Below are positions 17,782 to 26,779 of a DNA stretch of 64,000 nt, in pieces. The notes under the pieces were generated by a model. It ran no database searches, was not told the DNA's origin, and was given only the letters and a program-made list of their open reading frames with translations. The stretch is from Bog-532 sp963828445 (GTDB taxonomy: Bacteria > Actinomycetota > Actinomycetes > Streptosporangiales > Streptosporangiaceae), in assembly GCA_963828445.1 (NCBI GenBank), contig CAWHFP010000017.1, positions 1 to 64,000 on the forward strand, read 5' to 3'. The position numbers and the translations under genes are program-made. The first letter of the stretch is position 1. The number at the start of each line of letters is the position of its first letter.

Positions 17782-18996
17782 ATGAACGATTGGCCGCAAG
17801 GCTGGTATCGAGACGAACCCGGGTCGCGCGGCCCGGCGCGCGGCGGCCAGGGCGGTCAAGGCGGCCAGGGTGGCTGGGGCGCGCCACCGGCGGACTCGTC
17901 GCGGGCGGCCGGGCCGAACTGGCCCCAGCAGCCGCCCTCGCACGCGCCGGGCCGCCGCCCGGAACCGGACTGGGGCGCACCGCCCGGCCGGCCCCCGGGC
18001 CGGACCTACCAGGGCGGCGGCCGCCGTCGGCGGTTCTGGGGCCAGCCGGGGCGCCGGGGCCGCCGTATCGCGCTGGTCATCACCACGGTCGTGGTGCTCA
18101 TCATCGCCCTGGTGGCCGGGTCCTACATCTGGCTGGACGGCAAGCTGAACCGGGCCGTCACCCTGCCCGCCAGCGCGCAGACCTCGGCCGGGACCAACTG
18201 GCTGATCACCGGCTCGGACACCCGGTCGGGCCTGTCCCGGACCCAGAAGGCCGAGCTGCACGTCGGGTCGGACACCGACACCAACTCCGACTCGCTGATG
18301 CTGCTGCACCTGGGCGGGCCCACGCCGGTGCTGGTCAGCATCCCGCGTGACTCCTACGTGGCGATCCCCGGTCACGGCATGAACAAGATCAACGCCGCGC
18401 TGGGCTTCGGCGGCCCCAGCCTGCTCGTGCAGACGGTGGAGAACGCCACCGGGCTGACCATCAACCACTACATGGGCATCGGCTTCGAGGGCCTGGTCGA
18501 CGTGACCAACAAGGTGGGCGGGGTCTACGTCTGCCTCAAGCAGCCGGTTGAGGACAGCTACTCGGGGGTCAACCTCAAGGCGGGCTGCCAGACCCTGAAC
18601 GGTACCCAGGCCCTGGAGTTCGTCCGCGACCGGCACTCGTTCGCCACCGGCGACCTGCAGCGGATCCAGGACCAGCGGGCCTTCCTCAAGGCCCTGCTGA
18701 GCAAGGCGACCAGCCCGAGCGTGTTCCTCAACCCGTTCAAGGCCCTGCCGTTCGGCTCCAGCGCGGCCGGCTCGATCTCGGTCGACCAGGGCACTCACCT
18801 GTACGACCTGATCAAGGCCGGTCTGGGCCTGAAGAACCCGGAGACCGGCACGGTGCCGATCGCCAACGCCAACCTCCAGACCTCGGCCGGCGACTCGATC
18901 GAGTGGGATCACACCAAGGCCACCGAGCTGTTCGGCGCGCTCAAGAACAACCAGGCCGTGCCGACCGGCCTGCTCGACGGCACCTCCACCGGCTGA
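17782..18996 (+). CDS. LytR-CpsA-Psr (LCP) family cell-wall glycopolymer ligase
   Basis: A 404-residue LCP protein, which attaches polyisoprenoid-linked glycopolymers to peptidoglycan outside the membrane. A disordered N-terminal tail rich in Gly, Pro, Gln and Arg (residues 1-95, with a GGQ repeat) is cytoplasmic. One membrane segment (about 96-117) anchors the extracellular LCP domain. Marks are NWLITGSDTR, the acidic SDSLMLLHL, LVSIPRDSYV with the pyrophosphate-binding Arg, and the late ALEFVRDRH. The start at 17782 has GGAAG eight bases upstream; a longer frame lacks a ribosome site. No cell-wall polymer synthesis genes adjoin it. Confidence 0.9.
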   Translation: MNDWPQGWYRDEPGSRGPARGGQGGQGGQGGWGAPPADSSRAAGPNWPQQPPSHAPGRRPEPDWGAPPGRPPGRTYQGGGRRRRFWGQPGRRGRRIALVITTVVVLIIALVAGSYIWLDGKLNRAVTLPASAQTSAGTNWLITGSDTRSGLSRTQKAELHVGSDTDTNSDSLMLLHLGGPTPVLVSIPRDSYVAIPGHGMNKINAALGFGGPSLLVQTVENATGLTINHYMGIGFEGLVDVTNKVGGVYVCLKQPVEDSYSGVNLKAGCQTLNGTQALEFVRDRHSFATGDLQRIQDQRAFLKALLSKATSPSVFLNPFKALPFGSSAAGSISVDQGTHLYDLIKAGLGLKNPETGTVPIANANLQTSAGDSIEWDHTKATELFGALKNNQAVPTGLLDGTSTG

Positions 18997-19190
18997 GCCG
19001 CCCCGCCTGAGCCGCCCCTCCTGACGCCGCGCCACGCCGGTCGGCGAGGCGTAATTTCGGCCTGCCGTTTTCGTCCGTATTGGTGGGTTTTTGCGGCATT
19101 CGTGACCTCAGGCTGTGTAACGAGTCACAAACGCGTTCTTGACACTCGCGTCCATCCGGCTCAGTGTGTCTGTTATCGCTGTGCTCGATG
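18997..19190. other. Intergenic leader before the sugar ABC operon
   Basis: No gene is seen between the LCP stop and the operator region. A TTGACA hexamer at 19139-19144 matches a -35 box, but no good -10 follows at 16-18 bases (the 17-base position reads CAGTGT), so a promoter is suggested, not shown. Confidence 0.4.
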
Positions 19191-19214
19191 TGAGCGCTTG
19201 GCGCTCATATGAGC
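19191..19214. promoter_or_regulatory. Overlapping palindromes, candidate operator of the sugar ABC operon
   Basis: TGAGCGC (19191-19197) and GCGCTCA (19201-19207) form a perfect 7-bp inverted repeat with a 3-base centre. GCTCATATGAGC (19203-19214) is a perfect 12-base palindrome sharing its edge. Operators of this shape are typical for LacI- or GntR-type repressors of sugar transporters. They lie 56-79 bases before the binding-protein start. No repressor gene is in the operon. Confidence 0.55.
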
Positions 19215-19269
19215 ATGCGAGAGAAGGTGCGGGACCGACGACGTAGCAGCCGAACGACAGGAAGCGGCG

Positions 19270-20665
19270 ATGACTCGACGACGAGACCTACGATCGGCGA
19301 CCAGCCCCCCGGCCACGATCAGCCGGCGGGCCTTCCTGGCCGGGTCGGCCGGGGGCGCGGCCCTGGCCCTGACCGGGTGCGCGACCGGGACCGAGCAGCT
19401 GTTCTCCGGCGGTGGCTCCGGCACCCGCATCACGGTGGCCATCGTGTCCAACTCGCAGATGCAGGACGCGATCAGCCTGTCCTACCTGTTCGAGCACGAG
19501 CACCCGGGCGTGCACCTCGACTTCGTGTCGCTGCCGGAGAACGAGGCCCGGGCCAAGATCACCGCCGACGTGTCCACCCAGGGTGGCGAGTTCGACGTGG
19601 TGATGATCAGCAACTACGAGACGCCGATGTGGTCGGCCAACGGGTGGCTGGCCAACCTGCAGCCCTACATCAACAACACCCCGGGCTACGACGCGCAGGA
19701 TTTCCTGCCCCAGCTGCGGGCCACCCTGTCGCACAAGGGCGACCTGTACTCGGTCCCGTTCTACGGCGAGTCATCGTTCCTGATGTACCGCAAGGACCTG
19801 ATGACCAAGTACAACATCAACATGCCGAAGAAGCCGACCTGGAAACAGGTCGCGCAGATCGCCGAGACCCTCCACGCCAAGGGCCTGGTCGGCATCTGCC
19901 TGCGCGGCGACCCCGGCTGGGGCGAGAACCTGGCCCCGATGGACACCGTGATCAACGCCTACGGCGGCCGCTGGTACAACCCGCAGTGGGCAGGCCCAGC
20001 TCCAGAGCCCCGAGGTGACCTCGGCGGTCAGCGACTACGTGTCGCTGCTGCAGAAGTACGGCGAGCCGGGCGCGCCCGCGGCCGGCTTCTCCGAGTGCGC
20101 CACCCTGTACAGCCAGGGCGACGCGGCCATGTGGTACGACGCCACCTCGGCGGTCAGCACGATCGAGGATCCCACCAGCAGCAAGGTGGCGGGCAAGAAC
20201 GGCTACGCCTGGGCCCCGACCCAGGACGGCCGCCCGTCCGGCTGGCTGTACACCTGGTCGCTGGCCATCCCCAAGACCAGCTCGCACAAGCAGGCGGCCT
20301 GGGACTTCATCTCCTGGATGACGTCCAAGACCTACATCAAGACCGTGGGCCAGAAGCTGGGCTGGTCGCACGTGCCGCCGGGGAGCCGGTTCTCCAGCTA
20401 CCAGATCCCGCAGTACAAGAAGCTGTCGTCGGTGTACGGCCCGCTCACGCTGCAGTCGATCAACGCGACCAACTCGGCCCATCCGTGCCTGAAACCGGTG
20501 CCCTACACCGGGGTCCAGTTCCTGGACATCCCGGAGTTCCAGGACCTCGGCACCAACATCAGCGAGCAGTTCAGCGCGGCCATCGCCGGCTCCCAGTCGG
20601 TGTCGAGCGCGCTGTCCCAGGCTCAGAAGTACGCCCAGGCCGTCGGCCAGACCTACCGGAAGTGA
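19270..20665 (+). CDS. Sugar/polyol ABC transporter substrate-binding lipoprotein, frameshifted
   Basis: Repaired length 464 residues, family 1 extracellular solute-binding protein. It has a twin-arginine signal (RR at 19-20, RRAFLAGSAGG) ending in a lipobox with Cys37 (LALTGC), so it is exported folded and lipid-anchored. The mature domain contains STQGGEFDVVMISNYETP, typical of polyol/sugar binders. The break lies near 19987-19994: WYNPQW in the first frame continues as AQLQSPEVTSAVSDY in the next after removing one base. AGGAAG precedes the ATG by six bases. First gene of a five-gene operon (binding protein, two permeases, ATPase, dehydrogenase). Substrate probably a sugar alcohol (inference from the dehydrogenase). 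Confidence 0.85.
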
Positions 20666-20672
20666 GGACCGA

Positions 20673-21611
20673 ATGACCGCGATCGCTCCCCCGGTAGCCG
20701 GGGCCCACCGGATTCGCGCCCGCAGCGACGAACGGCGCCGCGGCTGGGTGCGGCGAGCTCCGCTGCTGCCCGCGCTGGTGTTCACGATCATCATCACCCA
20801 GCTGCCGTTCCTGGTCACGCTCTACTACTCGCTGGAATCGTGGAGCCTGGTCCGGCCGGGCTCCCGGCACTTCGTCTGGTTCGCCAACTACGCCCAGGTC
20901 TTCCAGGACAGCCAGTTCCGCACCACCGCGCTGAACACGGTGATCATGACGGTCGGCACCGTGTTCATCGCCATGGTCCTGGGGGTCCTGCTGGCCCTGC
21001 TGCTGGACCGGAAGTTCATCGGCCGCGGCGTGGTCCGGACCCTGCTCATCACGCCGTTCCTGATCATGCCGGTCGCCGCCGCGCTGCTGTGGAAGACCAC
21101 GATGCTCGACCCCACGTTCGGCATCGTGAACTTCATCTTCCGGCCGTTCGGCATCGGCAAGTTCGACTGGATCGGCAGCTTCCCGCTCGGCTCGGTCATG
21201 ATCGAGATGATCTGGCAGTGGACGCCGTTCATGATGCTGCTGGTGCTGGCCGGCCTGCAGAGCCAGCCCAAGGACATCCTGGAGGCGGCCAGCTGCGACG
21301 GCGCCCGGCCGTTCGCCATCTTCCGCGAGCTGACCCTGCCCCACCTGCGCCGGTACATCGAGCTGGGCGTGGTGCTGGGCGCGATCTACGTGGTCAACGA
21401 CTTCGACGCGGTCTACATGATGACCCAGGGCGGGCCCGGCATCTCCAGCGCCAACCTGCCCTTCTACATCTACCAGCGGGCGTTCCTGGGCTTCCAGGTC
21501 GGCCAGGCGGCGGCGATGGGCGTCGTGGTGGTGGTGGCCACGATCATCATCGCAACCTTCGCGCTGCGGCTGATCTTCACGTCCTTCTCCGGCACCGAAC
21601 AGGCGGCATGA
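20673..21611 (+). CDS. Sugar ABC transporter permease (MalF/SmoF-like)
   Basis: A 312-residue permease with six or so membrane segments. The cytoplasmic EAA motif reads EAASCDGARPFAIFRELTLPHL, which docks on the ATPase. The charged N-terminus (RARSDERRRGW) is cytoplasmic. The start follows the binding-protein stop by seven bases, with GAGGA upstream. It overlaps the next permease by four bases (ATGA). With its partner it forms the channel for the imported sugar or polyol. Confidence 0.9.
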   Translation: MTAIAPPVAGAHRIRARSDERRRGWVRRAPLLPALVFTIIITQLPFLVTLYYSLESWSLVRPGSRHFVWFANYAQVFQDSQFRTTALNTVIMTVGTVFIAMVLGVLLALLLDRKFIGRGVVRTLLITPFLIMPVAAALLWKTTMLDPTFGIVNFIFRPFGIGKFDWIGSFPLGSVMIEMIWQWTPFMMLLVLAGLQSQPKDILEAASCDGARPFAIFRELTLPHLRRYIELGVVLGAIYVVNDFDAVYMMTQGGPGISSANLPFYIYQRAFLGFQVGQAAAMGVVVVVATIIIATFALRLIFTSFSGTEQAA

Positions 21612-22498
21612 TGGCCAGCACCGACGTCTCCGCAGTCCCCGCCACCCAGGCCGTCGAACCGGCCCCGTACACCGGCAAGCGGGCCAAGCGCCGCAACAAC
21701 AGCCTGACCTGGGGCATCGTCGGCTGGGTGGTCGGGATCGTGTTCTTCTTCCCGGTCCTGTGGATGGTGATCACCTCGTTCAAGACCGAGGCCGGCGCCT
21801 ACACCAACACGCCGCACATCGTGTTCTCGCCCACGTTGTCGCAGTACAAAGCGGTGTTCTCCAGCGGCCTGTGGCCGTACGTGGCCAACTCCGCGTTCGC
21901 CACCGTCGTGTCCACGATCCTGGTGCTGGCCCTGGCCACCCCGTGCGCGTTCGCGCTGTCCCTGCGCCCGGTCAAGAAGACCCGCGACGTGCTGTTCTTC
22001 TTCATCAGCACCAAGATGCTGCCGGTGGTGGCGGCGATCATCCCGATCTACATCGCCGCCCGCGACCTGCACCTGCTGGACAACATCTTCACGCTGGTCA
22101 TCCTCTACACGGCCATGAACCTGCCGATCGCGGTGTGGATGATGCGCTCGTTCTTCCTGGAGGTGCCGGGCGAGCTGCTGGAGGCGGCCGAGATGGACGG
22201 CGCGCCACTACGCCGCACGGTGGTCGAGGTGATCCTGCCCATCGTCGCCCCCGGGCTGGCTGCCACCGCGCTGATCTGCAGCATCTTCTCCTGGAACGAG
22301 TTCTTCTTCGCGGTCAACCTCACCGCCACCCAGGCCGCCACCGTGCCGGTCTTCCTGGTCGGCTTCATCTCCTCCGAGGGTCTGTACTTCGCCCAGCTGG
22401 CCGCGGCCGCCACCGTCGCCACCCTGCCCGTGGTGCTGGCCGGCTGGATCGCCCAGCGCCAGCTCGTCCGCGGCCTGTCCTTCGGGGCGATCAAGTGA
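21608..22498 (+). CDS. Sugar ABC transporter permease (MalG/SmoG-like)
   Basis: A 296-residue permease of the MalG type: N-terminal membrane segment with FFPVLWMVITSFKT, and EAA loop EAAEMDGAPLRRTVVEVILPIV. The final segment ends RQLVRGLSFGAIK, the usual C-terminus of this group. ATG at 21608 overlaps the previous stop; the adjacent ATG at 21611 is equally possible. An 80-base gap separates it from the ATPase gene. Confidence 0.9.
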   Translation: MMASTDVSAVPATQAVEPAPYTGKRAKRRNNSLTWGIVGWVVGIVFFFPVLWMVITSFKTEAGAYTNTPHIVFSPTLSQYKAVFSSGLWPYVANSAFATVVSTILVLALATPCAFALSLRPVKKTRDVLFFFISTKMLPVVAAIIPIYIAARDLHLLDNIFTLVILYTAMNLPIAVWMMRSFFLEVPGELLEAAEMDGAPLRRTVVEVILPIVAPGLAATALICSIFSWNEFFFAVNLTATQAATVPVFLVGFISSEGLYFAQLAAAATVATLPVVLAGWIAQRQLVRGLSFGAIK

Positions 22499-22578
22499 CG
22501 CCCCGCCCCCTGGCCTGCCCCCTTCCGGGCCGCACTGTCTGGGCCAGCACCGTCCGGTCACACACTCAGGAGCACACC

Positions 22579-23655
22579 ATGGCTGAGGTCACCTACGACT
22601 CCGCGACCTGCATCTACCCGGGCGCGGAACGGCCCGCGGTGAACGAGCTCAACCTGCCCATCGAAGACGGCGAGTTCGTGGTCATGGTCGGCCCGTCCGG
22701 CTGCGGGAAGACCACCGCGCTGCGGATGCTGGCCGGGCTGGAGGAGATCGACGACGGCTCGATCCGTATCGACGGCAAGGACATGGTGGGGGTGCCCTCC
22801 CGGGACCGGGACATCGCCATGGTGTTCCAGAACTACGCCCTCTACCCGAGCAAGACGGTCGGGGAGAACATGGGCTTCGCGCTCAAGATGCAGGGCGTGG
22901 ACTCCGGCGAGCGGGCCCGCCGGGTGCGGGAGGCGGCCAAGCTGCTCGACCTGGAGGAATTCCTGGACCGCAAGCCGCGCAACCTGTCCGGCGGCCAGCG
23001 CCAGCGGGTGGCCATGGGCCGGGCCATCGTCCGCGAGCCCAAGGTGTTCTGCATGGACGAGCCGCTGTCCAACCTGGACGCCCAGCTCCGGGTCTCGACC
23101 CGGACCCAGATCGCCGAGCTGCAGCGCCGGCTGGCCGTGACCACGGTGTACGTGACCCACGACCAGGTCGAAGCCATGACCATGGGCGACCGGGTCGCGG
23201 TCATGCGGCTGGGCCAGCTCCAGCAGTTCGCCTCGCCCACCGAGCTGTACGACCGGCCGGTCAACGTGTTCGTGGCCTCGTTCATCGGCTCCCCGGCCAT
23301 GAACCGGTTCGACGGCACCCTGGAGAGCGACGGGGTCCGGCTCGGCCAGGCCGTGATCCGCCCGTCCAGCAAGCAACTGCAGGGGGCCAACGGCCACGAG
23401 AAGCTGGTGGTCGGCATCCGGCCCGAGCACCTGTCGGTGAGCGTCAGCGGGGACCTGACGGTCAAGGTCGCCCTGGTCGAGGACCTGGGCAGCGACTCGT
23501 TCATCTACGGCAGCCTGGCCGACGAGCCGGACGCCAACGTCATCGTCCGCAGCGGCCGCGACCACCCGCGCCCGGGTGAAACCATCAAGGTCAGCGTGGA
23601 CACCAGCCACCTGCACCTGTTCGACGCGGCCAGCGGCGAGCGGGTCGGGGACTAG
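22579..23655 (+). CDS. Sugar ABC transporter ATPase (MsmK/UgpC/SmoK type)
   Basis: A 358-residue ATPase. The N-terminal ~240 residues form the nucleotide-binding domain: Walker A GPSGCGKTT, signature NLSGGQRQRV, Walker B VFCMDEPLSNLD and switch His in VTHDQ. The C-terminal ~115 residues are the TOBE/regulatory domain (VVGIRPEHLSV), as in MalK/UgpC. Many actinomycetes use one shared MsiK for all sugar importers; here the operon has its own. AGGAG precedes the ATG. Confidence 0.92.
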   Translation: MAEVTYDSATCIYPGAERPAVNELNLPIEDGEFVVMVGPSGCGKTTALRMLAGLEEIDDGSIRIDGKDMVGVPSRDRDIAMVFQNYALYPSKTVGENMGFALKMQGVDSGERARRVREAAKLLDLEEFLDRKPRNLSGGQRQRVAMGRAIVREPKVFCMDEPLSNLDAQLRVSTRTQIAELQRRLAVTTVYVTHDQVEAMTMGDRVAVMRLGQLQQFASPTELYDRPVNVFVASFIGSPAMNRFDGTLESDGVRLGQAVIRPSSKQLQGANGHEKLVVGIRPEHLSVSVSGDLTVKVALVEDLGSDSFIYGSLADEPDANVIVRSGRDHPRPGETIKVSVDTSHLHLFDAASGERVGD

Positions 23656-23670
23656 ACCGAAGGGAGACAT

Positions 23671-24669
23671 ATGCGTGCCGTCGTCTGGGAGGAACCCGGC
23701 AAGCTCGCGGTGACCGAGGTCCCCGATCCCACTCCGGGTCACGGGGAGCTGATCGTCAAGGTCGGGTCCTGCGGCATCTGCGGGACCGATGTGCACATCG
23801 CCGACGGTGAGTTCCCGCCCACCCCGTACCCGATCGTGCCCGGCCACGAGTTCGCCGGCCAGGTCGTGGCGCTGGGGGAGGGGGTGCCGCCCGAGTGGCA
23901 CGGCGGTGAGCGGGTGGCGGTCGACCCGTCGCTGTTCTGCGGCCACTGCGAGGCCTGCCACGCGGGCCGGGGCAACCTGTGCGCCAACTGGAACGCCATC
24001 GGTGACACCGTGGACGGCGCGTTCGCCGAGTTCGTCAAGGTCCCGGCGGCCAACGCCTACCAGATCCCCGACGCGGTCAGCGACCAGCAGGGCGCGCTGA
24101 TCGAGCCGCTGTCCTGCGCCGTGCACGGCATGCGCCGCCTGGGCTCGGTGGTCGGGGAAGACGTCCTGGTCATGGGGGCGGGCACCATGGGCCTGCTGCT
24201 CATGCAGCTGCTCAACCGGGCCGGCGCCCGCTCGGTGTCGGTGGTCGACCGCAAGGCCTCCCGCCTGGACGCGGCCACCGCCACCGGCGCCACCGCCGTG
24301 GCCACCGACGCCGGCGACCTGGACACCTCGGTGTTCGGGGTGGCCGTCGACGCCACCGGGGCCCCGGCCGCCATCGAGGCGGCGTTCGCCCGCCTGGACC
24401 GCGGCGCCCGCCTGCTGATCTTCGGCGTCACCAGCGGCGACGCCGAGGTCTCGCTGTCCCCGTTCCGCATCTACAACGACGAGATCATCGTGCTCGGCTC
24501 GATGGCCGTGCTCAACAGCTTCGGCGCCGCCGCCGACCTCATGGCCGACGGCGCGATCGTCACCGAGCCGCTGCTGGCCGACCCGTACCCCCTGGACCGC
24601 TTCGGCGACGCCCTGGCCAGCGTCCGCGCCGGCGAAGGCATCAAGATCCAGGTCAACCCGGCCACCTGA
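23671..24669 (+). CDS. Zinc-dependent sugar-alcohol-type dehydrogenase (MDR superfamily)
   Basis: A 332-residue medium-chain dehydrogenase. Catalytic zinc ligands are in GSCGICGTDVH (Cys) and PGHEFAG (His, Glu). The structural zinc cluster is CGHCEACHAGRGNLC. The Rossmann motif is VMGAGTMGLLLMQLL, and Asp in VVDRKASR implies NAD. The shape is that of sorbitol/xylitol/threonine dehydrogenases. It starts 15 bases after the ATPase gene with GAAGGGAGA upstream, so it is the last gene of the ABC operon and probably oxidises the imported polyol. Confidence 0.87.
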   Translation: MRAVVWEEPGKLAVTEVPDPTPGHGELIVKVGSCGICGTDVHIADGEFPPTPYPIVPGHEFAGQVVALGEGVPPEWHGGERVAVDPSLFCGHCEACHAGRGNLCANWNAIGDTVDGAFAEFVKVPAANAYQIPDAVSDQQGALIEPLSCAVHGMRRLGSVVGEDVLVMGAGTMGLLLMQLLNRAGARSVSVVDRKASRLDAATATGATAVATDAGDLDTSVFGVAVDATGAPAAIEAAFARLDRGARLLIFGVTSGDAEVSLSPFRIYNDEIIVLGSMAVLNSFGAAADLMADGAIVTEPLLADPYPLDRFGDALASVRAGEGIKIQVNPAT

Positions 24670-24702
24670 CCCGGCCCCGGAGCCCGGGGCCCGGGGACCG
24701 AA

Positions 24703-24758
24703 TGTGCGCAATGGTTCACTCACCACACCGAGGTGTGCGCAATGGCTCACTGACCACA
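24703..24758. repeat. Two 25-base direct repeats upstream of the MBL-PaaX genes
   Basis: A 25-base unit beginning TGTGCGCAATGG and ending ACCACA occurs at 24703-24727 and 24734-24758 (23 of 25 bases equal by eye, spacing 31 bases). It sits between the dehydrogenase stop and the metallo-beta-lactamase start, with no coding role, so it is probably a tandem regulator-binding site. Three helical turns separate the copies. Confidence 0.6.
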
Positions 24759-24764
24759 TGCCGG

Positions 24765-24803
24765 CATCGTCACCCCTCGTGCTAAGCATGAGTGGTGACG
24801 ATG
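24765..24803. promoter_or_regulatory. Inverted repeat enclosing the MBL start codon
   Basis: CATCGTCACC (24765-24774) is a perfect inverse of GGTGACGATG (24794-24803), extended by CTC/GAG after one mismatch. The right arm contains the candidate start codons of the metallo-beta-lactamase gene (GTG 24795, ATG 24801). It can act as a DNA operator or as an mRNA hairpin that hides the start. Confidence 0.5.
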
Positions 24804-25850
24804 CTGATGCAGCCGGATGATCCGGAGGCGGACTGGACCAGCCCGGGCGTCTACGACGTGGGCGACGGGATCTACCGGATTCCGCTGCCCCTGCCGCAGG
24901 ACGGGCTGCGCGCGGTCAACGTGTACGCGGTCCGCGACGGGGACGGGCTGACCCTGGTCGACTCGGGCTGGGCCATCACCGAGGCCCGGGATCTGCTCGA
25001 GCAGGCGGTCAAGCTGCTCGACTCCAGCCTGGCCGGGGTGAAGCGGTTCCTGGTCACCCACGTGCACCGGGACCACTACACGATGGCGGTGACGCTGCGC
25101 CGCGAGTTCGGCATGCGGATCAGCCTCGGGCACGCCGAAGCCGGCACCCTGCGGTCCATCCGCGACCGGAGCATCAAGCCGTGGGGCGCGATGCAGGCCC
25201 AGCTGCAGCTGGGCGGGGCCTTCGACCTGGTCCGGCTGCTCAGCCAGGCCCAGGGGGCCAACGACCCGGCCGAGTGGGAAGACCCGGACGACTGGATCGA
25301 GGCCCCGCAGGAGATCGCCTTCGAGCCGGGGCAGGGCACCTGGCAGGTGCACGCCACCCCCGGGCACACCCGGGGGCACGTGGTCTTCGTGGACCCGGCC
25401 CGGGACGTCATGTTCGCCGGTGACCATGTGCTGCCGCGGATCACGCCGTCGATCGGGTTCGAGCAGAATCACGCCGAGTACCCGCTGCGCGACTACCTGG
25501 ACTCGCTGACGCTGGTCCGCGGGCTGCCGGACCGGCGGCTGCTGCCCGCGCACGGCCCGGTCGCGCCCAGCGTGCACCACCGGGTCGACGAGCTGATCGA
25601 ACACCACGACACCCGGCTCACCCAGATCGACGAGACGATCGACCGCGGGGCCAGCACCGCGTCCGAGTCCGCCCACCTCATGCTGTGGACCCGGCGCGGG
25701 CGCCAGTTCGGCGAGCTGGACGTGCTGTCGCAGTGCCTGGCCGTGACCGAGACCCTGGCCCACCTCGACGTGCTCATGCTGGCCGGACGGCTGCGCCGCA
25801 CCGACGTGGACGGCACCTGGCACTACGCTCGGTCTTCTCCTGGGGCCTGA
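24792..25850 (+). CDS. Metallo-beta-lactamase-fold hydrolase with C-terminal winged-helix-like domain
   Basis: About 352 residues. The zinc signature THVHRDHYT (HxHxDH) is complete, followed by GHTRGHVVF, FAGDHVLPRITP and LPAHGP, so both metal sites look intact. The last ~100 residues (ETLAHLDVLMLAGRLRRTDVDG) form a helical end like that of LACTB2-type proteins. The family includes thioesterases, glyoxalases and nucleases. Several starts are possible (GTG 24792, ATG 24801, ATG 24810), all inside or next to an inverted repeat. The PaaX-type regulator starts three bases after its stop, so they are coupled. With the aryl-CoA genes downstream, an acyl-CoA thioesterase role is attractive but unproven. 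Confidence 0.82.
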   Translation: MVTMLMQPDDPEADWTSPGVYDVGDGIYRIPLPLPQDGLRAVNVYAVRDGDGLTLVDSGWAITEARDLLEQAVKLLDSSLAGVKRFLVTHVHRDHYTMAVTLRREFGMRISLGHAEAGTLRSIRDRSIKPWGAMQAQLQLGGAFDLVRLLSQAQGANDPAEWEDPDDWIEAPQEIAFEPGQGTWQVHATPGHTRGHVVFVDPARDVMFAGDHVLPRITPSIGFEQNHAEYPLRDYLDSLTLVRGLPDRRLLPAHGPVAPSVHHRVDELIEHHDTRLTQIDETIDRGASTASESAHLMLWTRRGRQFGELDVLSQCLAVTETLAHLDVLMLAGRLRRTDVDGTWHYARSSPGA

Positions 25851-25853
25851 GCC

Positions 25854-26707
25854 GTGACCGTGCCCACCCTGTCCCGGCAGCACGCGGCGGGCGCGCCCAG
25901 CGCGCGCGGGCTGCTGCTCACCCTGCTCGGCGAGTTCGTCCTGCCCGGGCCCGCGACCGGGCCCGGGACCGGGCGGACGGGACCGCGTGGACCTCGGCGG
26001 TGCTGGCCACCTTCGGGCGGCTCGGCATCGAGGAGAAGACCACCCGCCAGGCGCTGATGCGCACGGCCGCCGCGGGCTGGCTGGAAGCCGAGAAGCTGGG
26101 CCGCCGGACCCGGTGGCGGCTGACCGGGGCGGCCCGGCAGATGCTGACCGACGGCGCGGCCCGGATCTACTCGTTCACCGGCCCGGACCCGGACTGGGAC
26201 GGCCGCTGGCTGCTGATCTCGGCCCGGATCCCGGAGAGTGACCGGCGGGCCCGGCACGTGGTGCGGACCCGGCTGAACTGGGCCGGGTTCGGGTCGCTGG
26301 GGCCGGGGCTGTGGATCAGCCCGCACCCGGACCGGGAGGCCGAAGCGGTCCGGGTGCTGCGCGAGGCCGGGATCGCCGAGGACGCCCAGGTGTTCGTGGC
26401 CCGCCGGTCCGGGCTGGGCGACGAGCGGGTCATGGTCGCCACCGCCTGGGACCTGACCGGGATCGAAGAACAGTACGAGCAGTTCCTCGACGAGTTCGGC
26501 GACCCCGCGCCGGAGTACCCGCTGACCCGCCAGATCGAGCTGGTCCACGCCTGGCGCCGGTTCCCGGCCGCGGACCCGGCCCTGCCCCGTGAGCTGCTGC
26601 CGGCCCGGTGGAGCGGGCTGGACGCGGCCCGGTTGTTCGCCGACCGGCACCAGCGGTGGTCGGCCGCGGCCCGGCAGGAGTGGCAGCGCCTCAACGACGT
26701 CGCCTGA
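25854..26707 (+). CDS. PaaX-family transcriptional regulator, frameshifted
   Basis: Repaired length 284 residues. The start (GTG 25854, SARGLLLTLLGEFVLP) and the rest (TAWTSAVLATFGRLGIEEKT and onward) lie in different frames; adding one base between about 25945 and 25985 joins them. The N-terminal winged helix has the PaaX text TTRQALMRTAAAGWLEAEKLGRRTRW. A central PaaX domain (DGRWLLISARIPES) and a C-terminal domain (RQIELVHAWRRFP) follow. PaaX proteins repress aromatic catabolism and are released by aryl-CoA esters such as phenylacetyl-CoA. It lies directly before aryl-CoA ligase and box genes, so control of that cluster is likely. Confidence 0.83.
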
Positions 26708-26779
26708 ATCGCGGCCCTTGTGCCCATACGGCTCAAAGGGTTACAACTAGGTCTCAGTTGCCCAGTGGGGGGCGGGACG

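Noticed and set aside
19139..19167. TTGACA as a sigma-70 promoter for the sugar operon
   Set aside because: The hexamer is perfect, but the -10 position reads CAGTGT at 17 bases, so a promoter cannot be claimed.
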